A stretch of DNA of 64,000 bases from Gammaproteobacteria bacterium. GTDB lineage: Bacteria; Pseudomonadota; Gammaproteobacteria; DSM-19610. Positions 44,732-53,108 of the stretch are shown one piece after another (position 1 is the stretch's first letter; each line of letters starts with the position of its first letter). The notes beneath the pieces were generated by a model that worked only from the letters and a program-made list of their open reading frames with translations, had not been told where the DNA came from and did no database searches. The DNA lies in the NCBI GenBank assembly GCA_026197075.1, contig JAPHQV010000038.1, forward strand, positions 1 to 64,000. Direction: 5' to 3'. Both the position numbers and the translations under genes were made by a program.

Positions 44732-45391
44732 ATGCCCGGAACGAGCCATTTCAAGCAGGATCTGTTCGCCCAGTTTGCCCGTGTCGGCAAGGCGCTCGGT
44801 AACGCCAATCGGCTGGAATTGCTGGAATACCTGGCCCAGGGCGAGCGCAGCGTGGAGTCTCTGGCCAGGGTTTCCGGGCTCAGCATCGCCAACACCTCCC
44901 AGCACCTCCAGCAGTTGCGCCAGGCCGGCCTGGTGAGTAACCGCAAGGAAGGGCAGCATGTGTACTACCGGCTGTCGGGCGAGGACGTGGTGCATCTGCT
45001 GGAATGCCTGCGCCGTTTCGCCGAGACCCATGTAGCCGAGGTGGATCGCCTCATCGATGCCTATCTCACCGTCAAGGACGGCCTCGAACCTCTGCCTGCA
45101 AGCGAACTGTTGGATCGTGCCCGCGATGGCCTGGTGACGGTGATCGATGTGCGCCCGCCGGAGGAATTTGCCGCCGGCCATGTGCCGGGCGCCCTCAATA
45201 TCCCGCTGTCCGAACTGGAGCGGCACCTTGCAGACCTGCCAACCGACCGCGAGGTGGTGGCCTATTGTCGCGGCCCTTACTGCGTGCTGGCCTACGAGGC
45301 CGTGGATCGGCTGCGCAAGAAGGGCTTCCAGGCGCGCCGATTGCAGGATGGCTTTCCCGAGTGGAAGGGCGCCGGTCTGCCCGTGGAGTGA
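44732..45391 (+). CDS. ArsR-family repressor fused to a rhodanese domain
   Basis: A 219-aa protein. Residues 1-100 are an ArsR winged helix (RLELLEYLAQGERSVESLARVSG, SQHLQQLRQAGLVSNRKEGQHVYYRL) without the CxC metal site of ArsR or the SmtB ligands; the only cysteine there is Cys92. Residues 115-215 are a rhodanese domain with two cysteines in the active loop, CRGPYC (Cys179, Cys184). GAGG five bases before the ATG supports the start. This suggests sensing of sulfane sulfur or persulfide, as for SqrR/BigR, but with a built-in sulfurtransferase. Likely autoregulated through the adjoining operator. Confidence 0.9.
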   Translation: MPGTSHFKQDLFAQFARVGKALGNANRLELLEYLAQGERSVESLARVSGLSIANTSQHLQQLRQAGLVSNRKEGQHVYYRLSGEDVVHLLECLRRFAETHVAEVDRLIDAYLTVKDGLEPLPASELLDRARDGLVTVIDVRPPEEFAAGHVPGALNIPLSELERHLADLPTDREVVAYCRGPYCVLAYEAVDRLRKKGFQARRLQDGFPEWKGAGLPVE

Positions 45392-45474
45392 TGCATGAAC
45401 CGGAATAGCGCCCGCCGTCCCCGGGTTCAATCCACCACCGACCTCATGTCTGCCGGATAAATCAATTGTCTCGA

Positions 45475-45502
45475 AGCGGCACCAGGGACGCCTGGTGCCG
45501 CT
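45475..45502 (-). terminator. Hairpin downstream of csbD
   Basis: AGCGGCACCAGG-GACG-CCTGGTGCCGCT is a 12-bp perfect stem, about 30 bases past the csbD stop. There is no T-run on either side, so termination is uncertain. Confidence 0.4.
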
Positions 45503-45531
45503 CGCAGAAGCATGGAACTCGAGGCCGAGAT

Positions 45532-45744
45532 TTAGTGGCGTATGTCCTGGTTCTCTTTTTCGAAATCCTCGATCTGCTTCTCGGCTTCATCCTTCGAGAC
45601 GCCATAGGTCTCCTGGATCTTGCCTGCAAGTTGGTCACGCTTGCCGGAAATGACGTCAAGGTTATCGTCACTGATTTTTCCCCACTTTGCCTTTATCTTG
45701 CCCTTGAACTGCTTCCAATTGCCTTCAACGATATCCCAGTTCAT
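45532..45744 (-). CDS. CsbD-family stress protein
   Basis: A 70-aa hydrophilic protein with the CsbD signature (MNWDIVEGNWKQFKGKIKAK, WGKISDDNLDVISGKRDQLAGKIQ). The family is induced by general stress; its activity is unknown. AAGGAG six bases before the ATG at 45744 decides the start over the longer frame. Confidence 0.88.
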   Translation of the reverse strand: MNWDIVEGNWKQFKGKIKAKWGKISDDNLDVISGKRDQLAGKIQETYGVSKDEAEKQIEDFEKENQDIRH

Positions 45745-45917
45745 ATTGATCTCCTTGTGGTGAATCACGGGCCGCTCCCGTGGAGTTCCCTAATGGAATG
45801 AACAGGATAATGGCAGGGCGTGGTGCGGTCTGTACGGTGTCGTACATAATGTAAGGTTGAGAAGTGGGAAAATCCATCTCTTGCTATCCGCCTGGTGCAG
45901 GTGTGATATGGGCATGA

Positions 45918-47582
45918 ATGGGGTGGTCGATGGATCCTGATCTTGTCGATATGGCAACCAAGGCATTTCCCGCGGGGCCTGACCGGGTCTCGCTCTATCC
46001 CGCTGCGGGCCAGATACGCGTACTGAATGCGCTGCAACAGGATGCAGCCGCGGGACTACACCTGCTGTGCGTGACCGGCCCCGTCGGTAGCGGAAAGACG
46101 GTGCTTTTGCGTGCCCTGCGACAGAGCTTGAGTCATGCCTTGGCTGGACTGGTGGAAAAGCCGACACCGGGCAGGCTGTTGGTCGATGTGGCAAGGGCGC
46201 TGAAACTGAATGCCATGAATGATGACGAATCATTCCTGCGCCGACACCTGGTCAAGATGCTGTCACTGGCGGAGAAACAGAATCGCCCCATTGTCCTGAT
46301 CGTCGATGATGCGGAACATCTTTCGTCAGACGATCTCGATCTGCTCCTGCATTTCTTTCCCAGGGGGCACGCCACCCTGGTTTTCTCCAGTGCTACCGAT
46401 CCCGAGACCTGGTTGCCGTTCGCTACGAATGCTTGCGAACCTGTGGCTATCGATCGAACCTATCACCTCGAACCATTGTCGGCGAACGAGACCGCGGACT
46501 ATATCCGCCATCGCCTGCGCGAGGCCGCGGTGTCAGATATCCTGTTCCAGCCTGCCACGGTCGCGGCGATCCACCAGGAAAGTGTTGGCCTTCCGGGACT
46601 CATCAACCAGTGTTGCTCCGAAGAGCTTGCGCAGGGCGGCCCGCCGAAAAGTGAGGCCGCCAGCACAGCAGCACCGACTCCCGAACCTAAGCCCGAGCCA
46701 CAGCCAGAGTCACAGCCCGAGCCACAGCCAGAGTCACAGCCCGAGCCACAGCCAGAGTCACAGCCCGAGCCACAGCCCGAACCCCGTCTCGAACTGAAGG
46801 GTGAACTCGAGCCCATTTCCTGGCCCGATCCCGTCATCAGTTTCGAGTCACCAGCCCTTGCCGCCGTACCTGTGATCACCGCTGGGCTCAGGAAGAACCC
46901 GGTATCTTCATCGAAGCACATCCCGCCAGCCGATGAAGATGAAGCCCTGGTCATGGCCGGGCGGCTGAGCAGCCTGCGACGCAGCAAGAAACGCTGGCGC
47001 GCAGTCGCCATCCTGGCCAGTGCAGTGCTTGCCGCTGTCCTTACCAAGGAGGTATGGGTGGATCGTGTCCCCTTCATTGTCGCATCTCTCCAGGGCGTGA
47101 CCGATCGGGCTGCCGATCAATTGGCTTTGAAATTCTTCGGACCTGTGGCGGAACAATCCCTGGCATCAAGTGTTCCCGATGCCCAGGCTCGGCCCGAGGC
47201 ACAGGAGGAGGGTAGCCATAATGCCGAATTCGCCGCGCTGGATACACCACCTCCACTGCTGGACGGAGATCGTTCCGCCACCTTCATCCCCAGACCGATC
47301 AGTGCCCCGCTTCCGGAGCCGGTAACAGAAGTATCGGTGGCAGAAGAGCCTGTGACGGAGGAAGCGGTAGTGAAGGCGAGCGTGAAGGAAACGCCGCCCC
47401 TGAGCGCAGGGCAGCGCGCGGAGGTGGCGCGCCTCTATGCGGAACGCGCGGAATACGAATGGCACAAGGGCGAACTGGCATCCGCCGCCATCAGCATCCG
47501 GAATGGCCTGGCCACCGATCCGGGCAATCAAAGGCTGCTGGAGATGCAGGCGCGATTACAGGAGAGTATACAGGCGCGCTGA
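45918..47582 (+). CDS. ExeA/GspA-like AAA ATPase with membrane anchor and TPR-like tail
   Basis: A 554-aa protein. The N-terminal P-loop ATPase has Walker A GPVGSGKT (54-61) and Walker B VLIVDD (126-131) with an ExeA-type C-terminal helical part to about 240. A Pro/Glu/Gln-rich tract (about 255-290) is encoded by a 24-bp tandem repeat. A single membrane helix lies at about 361-378. The periplasmic part ends in a TPR-like hairpin pair (RAEVARLYAERAEYEWHKGE). GspA/ExeA proteins couple ATP hydrolysis to secretin assembly across peptidoglycan; no secretion genes are nearby and no peptidoglycan-binding domain is visible. An in-frame ATG at 45930 is an alternative start. Confidence 0.72.
   Translation: MGWSMDPDLVDMATKAFPAGPDRVSLYPAAGQIRVLNALQQDAAAGLHLLCVTGPVGSGKTVLLRALRQSLSHALAGLVEKPTPGRLLVDVARALKLNAMNDDESFLRRHLVKMLSLAEKQNRPIVLIVDDAEHLSSDDLDLLLHFFPRGHATLVFSSATDPETWLPFATNACEPVAIDRTYHLEPLSANETADYIRHRLREAAVSDILFQPATVAAIHQESVGLPGLINQCCSEELAQGGPPKSEAASTAAPTPEPKPEPQPESQPEPQPESQPEPQPESQPEPQPEPRLELKGELEPISWPDPVISFESPALAAVPVITAGLRKNPVSSSKHIPPADEDEALVMAGRLSSLRRSKKRWRAVAILASAVLAAVLTKEVWVDRVPFIVASLQGVTDRAADQLALKFFGPVAEQSLASSVPDAQARPEAQEEGSHNAEFAALDTPPPLLDGDRSATFIPRPISAPLPEPVTEVSVAEEPVTEEAVVKASVKETPPLSAGQRAEVARLYAERAEYEWHKGELASAAISIRNGLATDPGNQRLLEMQARLQESIQAR
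46695..46778 (+). repeat. 24-bp in-frame tandem repeat (3.5 copies)
   Basis: Units start at 46695, 46719, 46743 and 46767 (half unit). Each encodes EPQPESQP. The copies are identical at nucleotide level, so this is a recent and probably length-variable expansion in the linker of the ExeA-like ATPase. Confidence 0.9.
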
Positions 47583-47621
47583 GCTTGCACTCCTGGCTCT
47601 TGCCGTAGAGACTCGGTCCTC

Positions 47622-48437
47622 ATGAACCTGCTGCTTGCCACTGTCCTTGCGGGTAGCCTCGCCTACGGTGCCTTGACCCTGCTACTGTTCGCCCGGCAGG
47701 AGTCGATGGTGTTTCTGCCCGCCGGATCGGTGGCGGTCACGCCCGCACAGCGTGGTCTGGTGTACGAGGACCTGCGACTGCATAGTACGGATGGCGTGGT
47801 CCTGCAGGCCTGGTATGTGCCGGCATCCGCTGCCGACGCGCCGGTAGTGCTTTTCTTGCACGGTAACGCCGGTAATATCTCTCACCGCCTCGACACCCTC
47901 AGCCTGCTGCACGGTCTTGATCTTTCCACCCTGATCCTCGACTACCGTGGGTATGGCAACAGTGGCGGTCGACCGTCGGAGCAGGGCCTGTACGAGGATG
48001 CACTTACCGCCTGGCGCTACCTGGTGGAGGAGCGTGGCGTACCACCTGGGCGTATCGTGCTGCATGGCCGCTCCCTGGGTGCCGCCGTGGCCGGCTGGCT
48101 GGCGACGCAGGAACGTCCCGCCGCACTGATCCTCGAGTCCGCCTTTTTGTCCGTGCCGGAACTCGGCGCCCACCACTATCCCTGGTTACCGGTCCGCCTG
48201 CTGGCGCGCATCCGCTTTCCCCTGCACGAATACGTGAAGGAACTGCAGGTGCCGGTGCTGGTGGTGCACAGCCCTGACGATGAGATCGTGCCCTTCGTCC
48301 AGGGTCAGGCCTTGTACGCGGCCGCGCCGGAGCCGCGCGCCTTTCTGGAGATCCGTGGTGGTCACAATGAGGGTTTTATTCTGGGCGGAACGCACTACCG
48401 TGAAGGGCTGCGTGCTTTCCTGGAGGCTCACTTGTGA
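47622..48437 (+). CDS. BEM46/YfhR-type alpha/beta hydrolase
   Basis: A 271-aa protein with an N-terminal membrane helix (about 3-24). The hydrolase fold has VVLFLHGNAGN, the nucleophile elbow GRSLGAAVAG, SPDDEIVPF and GGHNEGF. This is the serine hydrolase group of fungal/animal BEM46 and E. coli YfhR, of unknown substrate. It starts 39 bases after the ATPase gene and may be cotranscribed. Confidence 0.85.
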   Translation: MNLLLATVLAGSLAYGALTLLLFARQESMVFLPAGSVAVTPAQRGLVYEDLRLHSTDGVVLQAWYVPASAADAPVVLFLHGNAGNISHRLDTLSLLHGLDLSTLILDYRGYGNSGGRPSEQGLYEDALTAWRYLVEERGVPPGRIVLHGRSLGAAVAGWLATQERPAALILESAFLSVPELGAHHYPWLPVRLLARIRFPLHEYVKELQVPVLVVHSPDDEIVPFVQGQALYAAAPEPRAFLEIRGGHNEGFILGGTHYREGLRAFLEAHL

Positions 48438-48490
48438 ACCGATGGCCAAGATGGAGTCTCACGCCACCGCATAGAACCTGTTAACCTCAC

Positions 48491-49306
48491 TCAGAAACCC
48501 AGGCCGCCCAGCGTAACCGCCACCCCCAGGAACTCGGTCTTGCTTTCGGGCTCATGCACACTGCCGATGGGAACACCGTTGCGTCGCAGCACTTCGGTGT
48601 CGCCGGCGCCGAAGCGCCATTGTTCGTACCAGGCAGAAACCGATAGGGTACGCCCGTCGTTCCACGGCCGTGTCCAGACCAACTCGAGACGACCGCCTGC
48701 GCGTGCCTCCTGGCCGACCTCCACGCTATCGTAGTCGTTCTTGAAATCCACACGCAGCGATGGATCGAGCGGGCGCAGCAGGCGCAGGTCCAGCCTCAGG
48801 CTGTCGCCGCCGGTAAGCTTCCGTTCGGCTTGCAGACCGGCCAGCAGGTACGGCCAGCTGTAGATCTCATCCACCCCGAAGGCGCTCACGGTCGAGCGGA
48901 TATCCCGGTTCCACCAGCGCAGCCCGCCACCCGCGTACCAATCCAGGGTGACATGTGGATGATCGAAGCCACGCAGACCGAGCCATGCGCTCCCGTCGGC
49001 GATCCTCTGGTCCGTACGCGTGGTGATGCTGCTGCCGCTGCTGGTCATACCCTCGTAGCGGACATCGGCGTCGAAGTAGCTCAGCTTCGCACCGGTTGAC
49101 CAGGTCGCCGACTGCCCGCGCAGGCTGGCGACGATGCCGGGCAAGGATCCGTGTTCGCGGTTGAGCCGGCGGCCATCACTGCCGGTTTCCCGGTAGTCCA
49201 TGTAGCCGCTCGCCAGGCCCAGCGCACCGGACCAGGACCAGTCCTCGTCTGCCTGCGCCATAGCAGCGACCACCGCCAGCAGGCATGCCAGTAATACTCG
49301 TCGCAT
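48491..49306 (-). CDS. Predicted outer-membrane beta-barrel protein
   Basis: A 271-aa protein with a signal peptide (cleavage near AQADE) and many alternating aromatic/polar strands (WSWSGALGLASGYMDYR, DWYAGGGLRWWNRD, LSVSAWYEQWRFG), ending in Phe as outer-membrane proteins do. I recognise no specific family. It lies downstream of a secreted lipoprotein gene on the same strand, separated by an intrinsic terminator. Confidence 0.65.
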   Translation of the reverse strand: MRRVLLACLLAVVAAMAQADEDWSWSGALGLASGYMDYRETGSDGRRLNREHGSLPGIVASLRGQSATWSTGAKLSYFDADVRYEGMTSSGSSITTRTDQRIADGSAWLGLRGFDHPHVTLDWYAGGGLRWWNRDIRSTVSAFGVDEIYSWPYLLAGLQAERKLTGGDSLRLDLRLLRPLDPSLRVDFKNDYDSVEVGQEARAGGRLELVWTRPWNDGRTLSVSAWYEQWRFGAGDTEVLRRNGVPIGSVHEPESKTEFLGVAVTLGGLGF

Positions 49307-49339
49307 CTTGTTTGTCTTATCCTCTATCTGCCATCAGGC

Positions 49340-49369
49340 AAAAAGAGGCCGCGCACTGGGCGCGGCCTC
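49340..49369 (-). terminator. Intrinsic terminator of the Gly-rich lipoprotein gene
   Basis: Read on the minus strand: GAGGCCGCGC-CCAGT-GCGCGGCCTC followed by five T. It has a 10-bp perfect stem. Confidence 0.85.
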
Positions 49370-49385
49370 AGGGTGCCGTGGCGGA

Positions 49386-50402
49386 TCAGATGGCCGCCAG
49401 CGAAGTCCAGGTGGTATCGATAAACCCGTCCACGCCGCTATCGCCGTTGCTGTCGATCGACAGGCGCACATTATCACCGCCCAGCGCCTCAAGGGTGACG
49501 GTGGTGGCGTTAGCGCCAGTGATCACCAGCGTACCAGCACTCGGCCAGCCGTCGAGAATATCGCTGCCGGTGAATGGCGTGGTCGTCGCGAACGTAACCC
49601 GGCCGCTGAGGCTGCCGATGTCGATGATGCCGGAATACTCCAGGCTGTAGAGCCCGGAATTGATTCCTTCCGTGTAACCAAATGTGAAGTTACGCAGGGT
49701 GCTGGTATGGTTTCCTTCGCGATACGCCAGGCTGCTGCCGCTGAGCAGCACCTCGATATTGTCGTCGCCCGGTGCCGCAATACTGAAGCTCATGCCGCCG
49801 TCGACACGCGCGGAATCACCGCCATCGTTGATCGTCAGGGCGGTGAAGGTGAAGGAGGCGCCCATGCTCCAGACGCTATCGATATAAGGTTCCCCGGTTA
49901 TTGTGAAGCCCGACATGGACAGAGAACCACTGATGGTGGCGCCCATCTCGAAGCAGTTGTTGAACGTGATCGAGAAGCTGTCCCCGGACGAGAACTCGTT
50001 GTCATTGTCGGCATCATTCCACGACAGGCTGAGCGAGCCGCTGGTACAGGCTACGGTTTCATTGACCACTACCCCCGACACACTGGCCACCAGCTGGTTG
50101 CGCTTGTCATGCAGGGTTTCGAGCGACCAGCGTGCAAGCTCGGCGAGTGACGGGCGATCGCCCGTATCCACGACAGCGCCGGTGATGACGGATGATCCAA
50201 TGCTGCCGGCGCCGATCGTTTCACTTCCGGTCGTGGTTACTTCACTCGAGGCCGACTGGGAATTGCCGGACGTCAGCGCGAGCGCAGGGAATACCGTCGA
50301 GCCCGTAGCGGGTGCGGAATCGCCGCCTCCACCTCCGCCACCACAGGCGGTAAGACCGCAGATGAGAAATCCAAGCGTGGATATGCGCATTTTCATGGAC
50401 AT
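49386..50402 (-). CDS. Secreted lipoprotein with a Gly-rich linker
   Basis: A 338-aa protein with lipobox (LTAC, Cys20) followed at once by seven glycines. The mature part is Ser/Thr/Gly-rich and strongly beta-predicted, with acidic turns (NDADNDNEFSSGD, SIDSNGDSGVDG) like calcium-binding repeats. No enzymatic motif is visible. GGAG seven bases upstream supports the start. It is probably exposed on the outer membrane; function unknown. Confidence 0.72.
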   Translation of the reverse strand: MSMKMRISTLGFLICGLTACGGGGGGGDSAPATGSTVFPALALTSGNSQSASSEVTTTGSETIGAGSIGSSVITGAVVDTGDRPSLAELARWSLETLHDKRNQLVASVSGVVVNETVACTSGSLSLSWNDADNDNEFSSGDSFSITFNNCFEMGATISGSLSMSGFTITGEPYIDSVWSMGASFTFTALTINDGGDSARVDGGMSFSIAAPGDDNIEVLLSGSSLAYREGNHTSTLRNFTFGYTEGINSGLYSLEYSGIIDIGSLSGRVTFATTTPFTGSDILDGWPSAGTLVITGANATTVTLEALGGDNVRLSIDSNGDSGVDGFIDTTWTSLAAI

Positions 50403-50566
50403 TATTGTTCTCCCTGAGAATTATTGGTGACTTCTTCGGCCTGTGGCCGCTTCTCATTGCGCGCGGTCGATTCCTTGTTCCCCCATGCCGCGCATGGGGA
50501 AGATAGCACGGTCGGCCGGGCCGGGCCACCGCTGACGCAGGCATGACGAATCATGCGGTGACACCT

Positions 50567-51787
50567 TCAGTCGAAACGATAACCCTTCGGTACCACCACC
50601 ACGCCCTTCTCCGATACGGTGAAGCGCGCCCGGTCCTGCTCCGGGTCATGGCCGATACGCGCGCCGGGCGGGATATGCACATCCTTGTCCACGATGCAGT
50701 GACGCAGGGCGGCGCCATCGCCCACGTGCACGCCATCGAACAGCAGGCTGTCTTCCACCAGGGCCTCGTCGCCCACGTACACCTTCGAGAACAGCACCGA
50801 GTGCTGCACGCTGCCGCCGGCAATCACCGTGCCGCCGGCGATGATGGAATTGATGAAGATGCCTTCGTCGCCTGAGCTGCCGGGCACGGTGCGTGCCGGC
50901 GGCCGCTGGCTGGCATAGGTGCGGATCGACCAGTCATCCTGGTACAGGTCCAGCGGCGGTATTGGCAACAGCAGGTCCATGTTGGATTCGTAGAAGGCAT
51001 CGATGGTGCCCACGTCGCGCCAGTAGCGGTCCGGGGTCACGCGACCTACCTCCCCGCCGAAGGGGTAGGCAAACAGGCTCTGGCGCGCGAGCAGCCTGGG
51101 CAGGATGTCCTTGCCGAAGTCATGGCTCGACGTCGTGTCCGCGTGATCGGTCTTGAGCGCCTCCAGCAACAGCTCGATGTTGAAGACATAGATGCCCATC
51201 GAGGCCATCGCCTGGTCGGGATTGCCCGGCAGGCCGGCCGGCGTCGCGGGTTTTTCCTGGAAGTCCCGGATACGCTGTTCCTGGTCCACCTGCAGAATAC
51301 CGAAGGCACCGGCCTCGGAGACGGGCACCTGCATGCAGGCAACGGTCACCTCGGCTTGATGTTCGGCATGGAAGTTCAGCATCGGGGCATAGTCCATGCG
51401 GTAGATATGGTCTCCGGACAAAATGACCACGTATTTCGCGCCGCTCCGTTCCAGCAGGTACAGGTTCTGGTGGATGGCATCGGCAGTGCCGGCATACCAC
51501 TGCTCGCCCTGGCGCATCTGCGGAGGCACGGTAGTGATGTATTCCCCCAACTCCGGGTTGAAGATGGACCAGCCGTCGCGCAGGTGCTTCTGCAGGGAAT
51601 GGGACTTGTACTGGGTGAGTACCAGCACCCGCCGCAGGCCGGAATGGAGGCAGTTGGTAAGGCTGAAGTCGATAATCCGGTACTTGCCACCGAAGGGCAC
51701 GGCCGGTTTGGCGCGATCGCGGGTAAGGGGGTGCAGGCGCGAGCCGACTCCGCCGGCGAGGATGATGGTCAGGGTCTGGTCCAGCAT
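50567..51787 (-). CDS. glgC: Glucose-1-phosphate adenylyltransferase
   Basis: Makes ADP-glucose for glycogen synthesis; 406 aa. The nucleotidyltransferase motif is AGGVGSRLHPLTRDRAKPAVPFGG, with the product-site phrases SGDHIYRMDYAPML and FQEKPA. A left-handed beta-helix C-terminal domain follows. No other glg gene is in the window. A 16-bp perfect palindrome lies 91 bp upstream. Confidence 0.95.
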   Translation of the reverse strand: MLDQTLTIILAGGVGSRLHPLTRDRAKPAVPFGGKYRIIDFSLTNCLHSGLRRVLVLTQYKSHSLQKHLRDGWSIFNPELGEYITTVPPQMRQGEQWYAGTADAIHQNLYLLERSGAKYVVILSGDHIYRMDYAPMLNFHAEHQAEVTVACMQVPVSEAGAFGILQVDQEQRIRDFQEKPATPAGLPGNPDQAMASMGIYVFNIELLLEALKTDHADTTSSHDFGKDILPRLLARQSLFAYPFGGEVGRVTPDRYWRDVGTIDAFYESNMDLLLPIPPLDLYQDDWSIRTYASQRPPARTVPGSSGDEGIFINSIIAGGTVIAGGSVQHSVLFSKVYVGDEALVEDSLLFDGVHVGDGAALRHCIVDKDVHIPPGARIGHDPEQDRARFTVSEKGVVVVPKGYRFD

Positions 51788-51877
51788 GATGGGATTCCTG
51801 TGATCGGCGGTGCCGGTAGGGTCAAGATTGGTCCATGCGACAGTCTATCGCAGCCGGCCCACTGGCCGCGCTACGGG

Positions 51878-51893
51878 AGTGCTTGCAAGCACT
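51878..51893. promoter_or_regulatory. 16-bp perfect palindrome upstream of glgC
   Basis: AGTGCTTGCAAGCACT lies in the 331-bp gap between glgC and bfd (51788-52118). It could be an operator for glgC; no known consensus is matched. The only other signal in the gap is the Fur box. Confidence 0.35.
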
Positions 51894-52066
51894 ATGCCGG
51901 TGCAGGCAAAGGGTCGGGGCGGGCAGGAAAGCCCCGGGTTCGGCGTGGTTTATGGACCCGGAGGGCGCCGAGCCCCGGCGGGATCGCACCGGCTTGGAGC
52001 AGCGCCAGGTGTCCCGGGCGCGATACCGGTGCGGGGCGTGGGGACGGGGTGATTCTCTACAAATAC

Positions 52067-52087
52067 GATTGACAATCACTCTCATTT
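52067..52087. promoter_or_regulatory. Fur box upstream of bfd
   Basis: GATTGACAATCACTCTCATTT matches most of the Fur consensus GATAATGATAATCATTATC by eye, 31 bases before the bfd start. Fe(II)-Fur would repress bfd when iron is sufficient. Confidence 0.7.
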
Positions 52088-52118
52088 GTATTCAAATATG
52101 CGTCAGGAGGAAGTCACC

Positions 52119-52325
52119 ATGTATGTCTGTCTCTGCAAAGGCGTAACCTGCGGCGCGATCCGGTCCGCAGTCCAGGAACAGGGCGCGGTCCACCTGCGCG
52201 ATCTGAGCCGCAACCTTGGCGTTGCCACGCAATGCGGAAAATGCGCCTGTGCGGCGCGCCAGGTACTCCAGGATGCGCTCGACGGCTCCGCTTGCTGTGC
52301 GGGAGCGTCCGAAGCGGCCGCCTGA
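52119..52325 (+). CDS. bfd: Bacterioferritin-associated ferredoxin
   Basis: A 68-aa [2Fe-2S] protein that delivers electrons to bacterioferritin to release stored iron. The cysteine ligands are Cys4, Cys6, Cys39 and Cys42 (CLC ... CGKC), the Bfd pattern. AGGAGG at 52105-52110 is eight bases before the ATG. The gene lies behind a Fur box and 107 bp upstream of bfr. Confidence 0.92.
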   Translation: MYVCLCKGVTCGAIRSAVQEQGAVHLRDLSRNLGVATQCGKCACAARQVLQDALDGSACCAGASEAAA

Positions 52326-52432
52326 TCCTCTGCTAGACTTCCCTTGCCCTATACCATTCGAAATATCCCATCGTTTCATCATCACCGATGTGCCGTCACG
52401 GCGCATTTCATTTTGTGTTAGTGGAGGAAATC

Positions 52433-52897
52433 ATGAAGGGCGATACCAAGGTTATCGAATTTCTCAACAAGGCCCTGCGTAACGAGTTGACCGCGATCAA
52501 CCAGTATTTCCTGCATGCCCGGATGTACGAAAACTGGGGTCTGAAGGAACTCAACGAACACGAATACCACGAGTCCATCGACGAGATGAAGCATGCCGAT
52601 GCGCTCATCAAGCGCATCCTGTTTCTGGAGGGGCTGCCCAACTTGCAGGATATGGGTAAGCTCAAGATCGGCGAGAATGTGCCGGAGATGTTGCAGTGTG
52701 ACCTGGATCTGGAACGCGAGGCGCTGCCGTTGTTGCGCGACGCCATTACTCATTGCGAATCCGTACGGGATTACGTATCACGGGAATTGTTCGAAAGCAT
52801 TCTCGAAGGCGAGGAGGAGCACATCGACTGGCTGGAGACCCAGCTGGAGCTGGTCGAAAAGCTCGGGGTACAGAACTATTTACAGTCCAAGTTGTGA
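52433..52897 (+). CDS. bfr: Bacterioferritin
   Basis: A 154-aa haem-containing 24-mer iron store. All ferroxidase ligands align with E. coli numbering: Glu18, Glu51, His54, Glu94, Glu127, His130, and the haem ligand is Met52. The ATG at 52433 follows GGAGG and gives the exact family N terminus; the upstream frame is not coding. Confidence 0.96.
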   Translation: MKGDTKVIEFLNKALRNELTAINQYFLHARMYENWGLKELNEHEYHESIDEMKHADALIKRILFLEGLPNLQDMGKLKIGENVPEMLQCDLDLEREALPLLRDAITHCESVRDYVSRELFESILEGEEEHIDWLETQLELVEKLGVQNYLQSKL

Positions 52898-52920
52898 TCC
52901 CGGCGGTCCCTGCCGGGATC
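52896..52920 (+). terminator. Hairpin at the end of bfr
   Basis: GATCCCGGC-GGTCCCT-GCCGGGATC overlaps the bfr stop codon. It has a 9-bp perfect stem and only two T after it, so it is a weak terminator or a stabilising 3' hairpin. Confidence 0.45.
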
Positions 52921-52953
52921 TTGCACCAAATTCGCCCGGGCAGGCGGGTGGCT

Positions 52954-52970
52954 TGCACATTGCCTGTGCA
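52954..52970. promoter_or_regulatory. Candidate NtrC site upstream of nasT
   Basis: TGCACATTGCCTGTGCA is a TGCAC-N7-GTGCA dyad, close to the NtrC consensus, 88 bases upstream of the -24 element of the nasT promoter. Confidence 0.5.
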
Positions 52971-53057
52971 GGCACGCCCGGGAAGGCGCCGGCCCCCTGA
53001 ACGCGAATACCTTTCTATGTCATTGATGAGCCTGTAACCGGCATTTGGTTTTCCACT

Positions 53058-53073
53058 TTGGCACGGCTCTTGC
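53058..53073 (+). promoter_or_regulatory. Sigma-54 promoter of nasT
   Basis: TTGGCACGGCTCTTGC has the -24 GG and -12 GC with exact 10-bp spacing and full TGGCACG/TTGC matches. It implies RpoN/NtrC nitrogen control of nasT. Confidence 0.75.
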
Positions 53074-53108
53074 CACTGCAAGAAGGTAAATGAGCCAGCG
53101 ACAGCCAG

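Noticed and set aside
46695-46778. Possible CRISPR array
   Set aside because: The 24-bp units are contiguous, in frame and without spacers; this is a coding tandem repeat.
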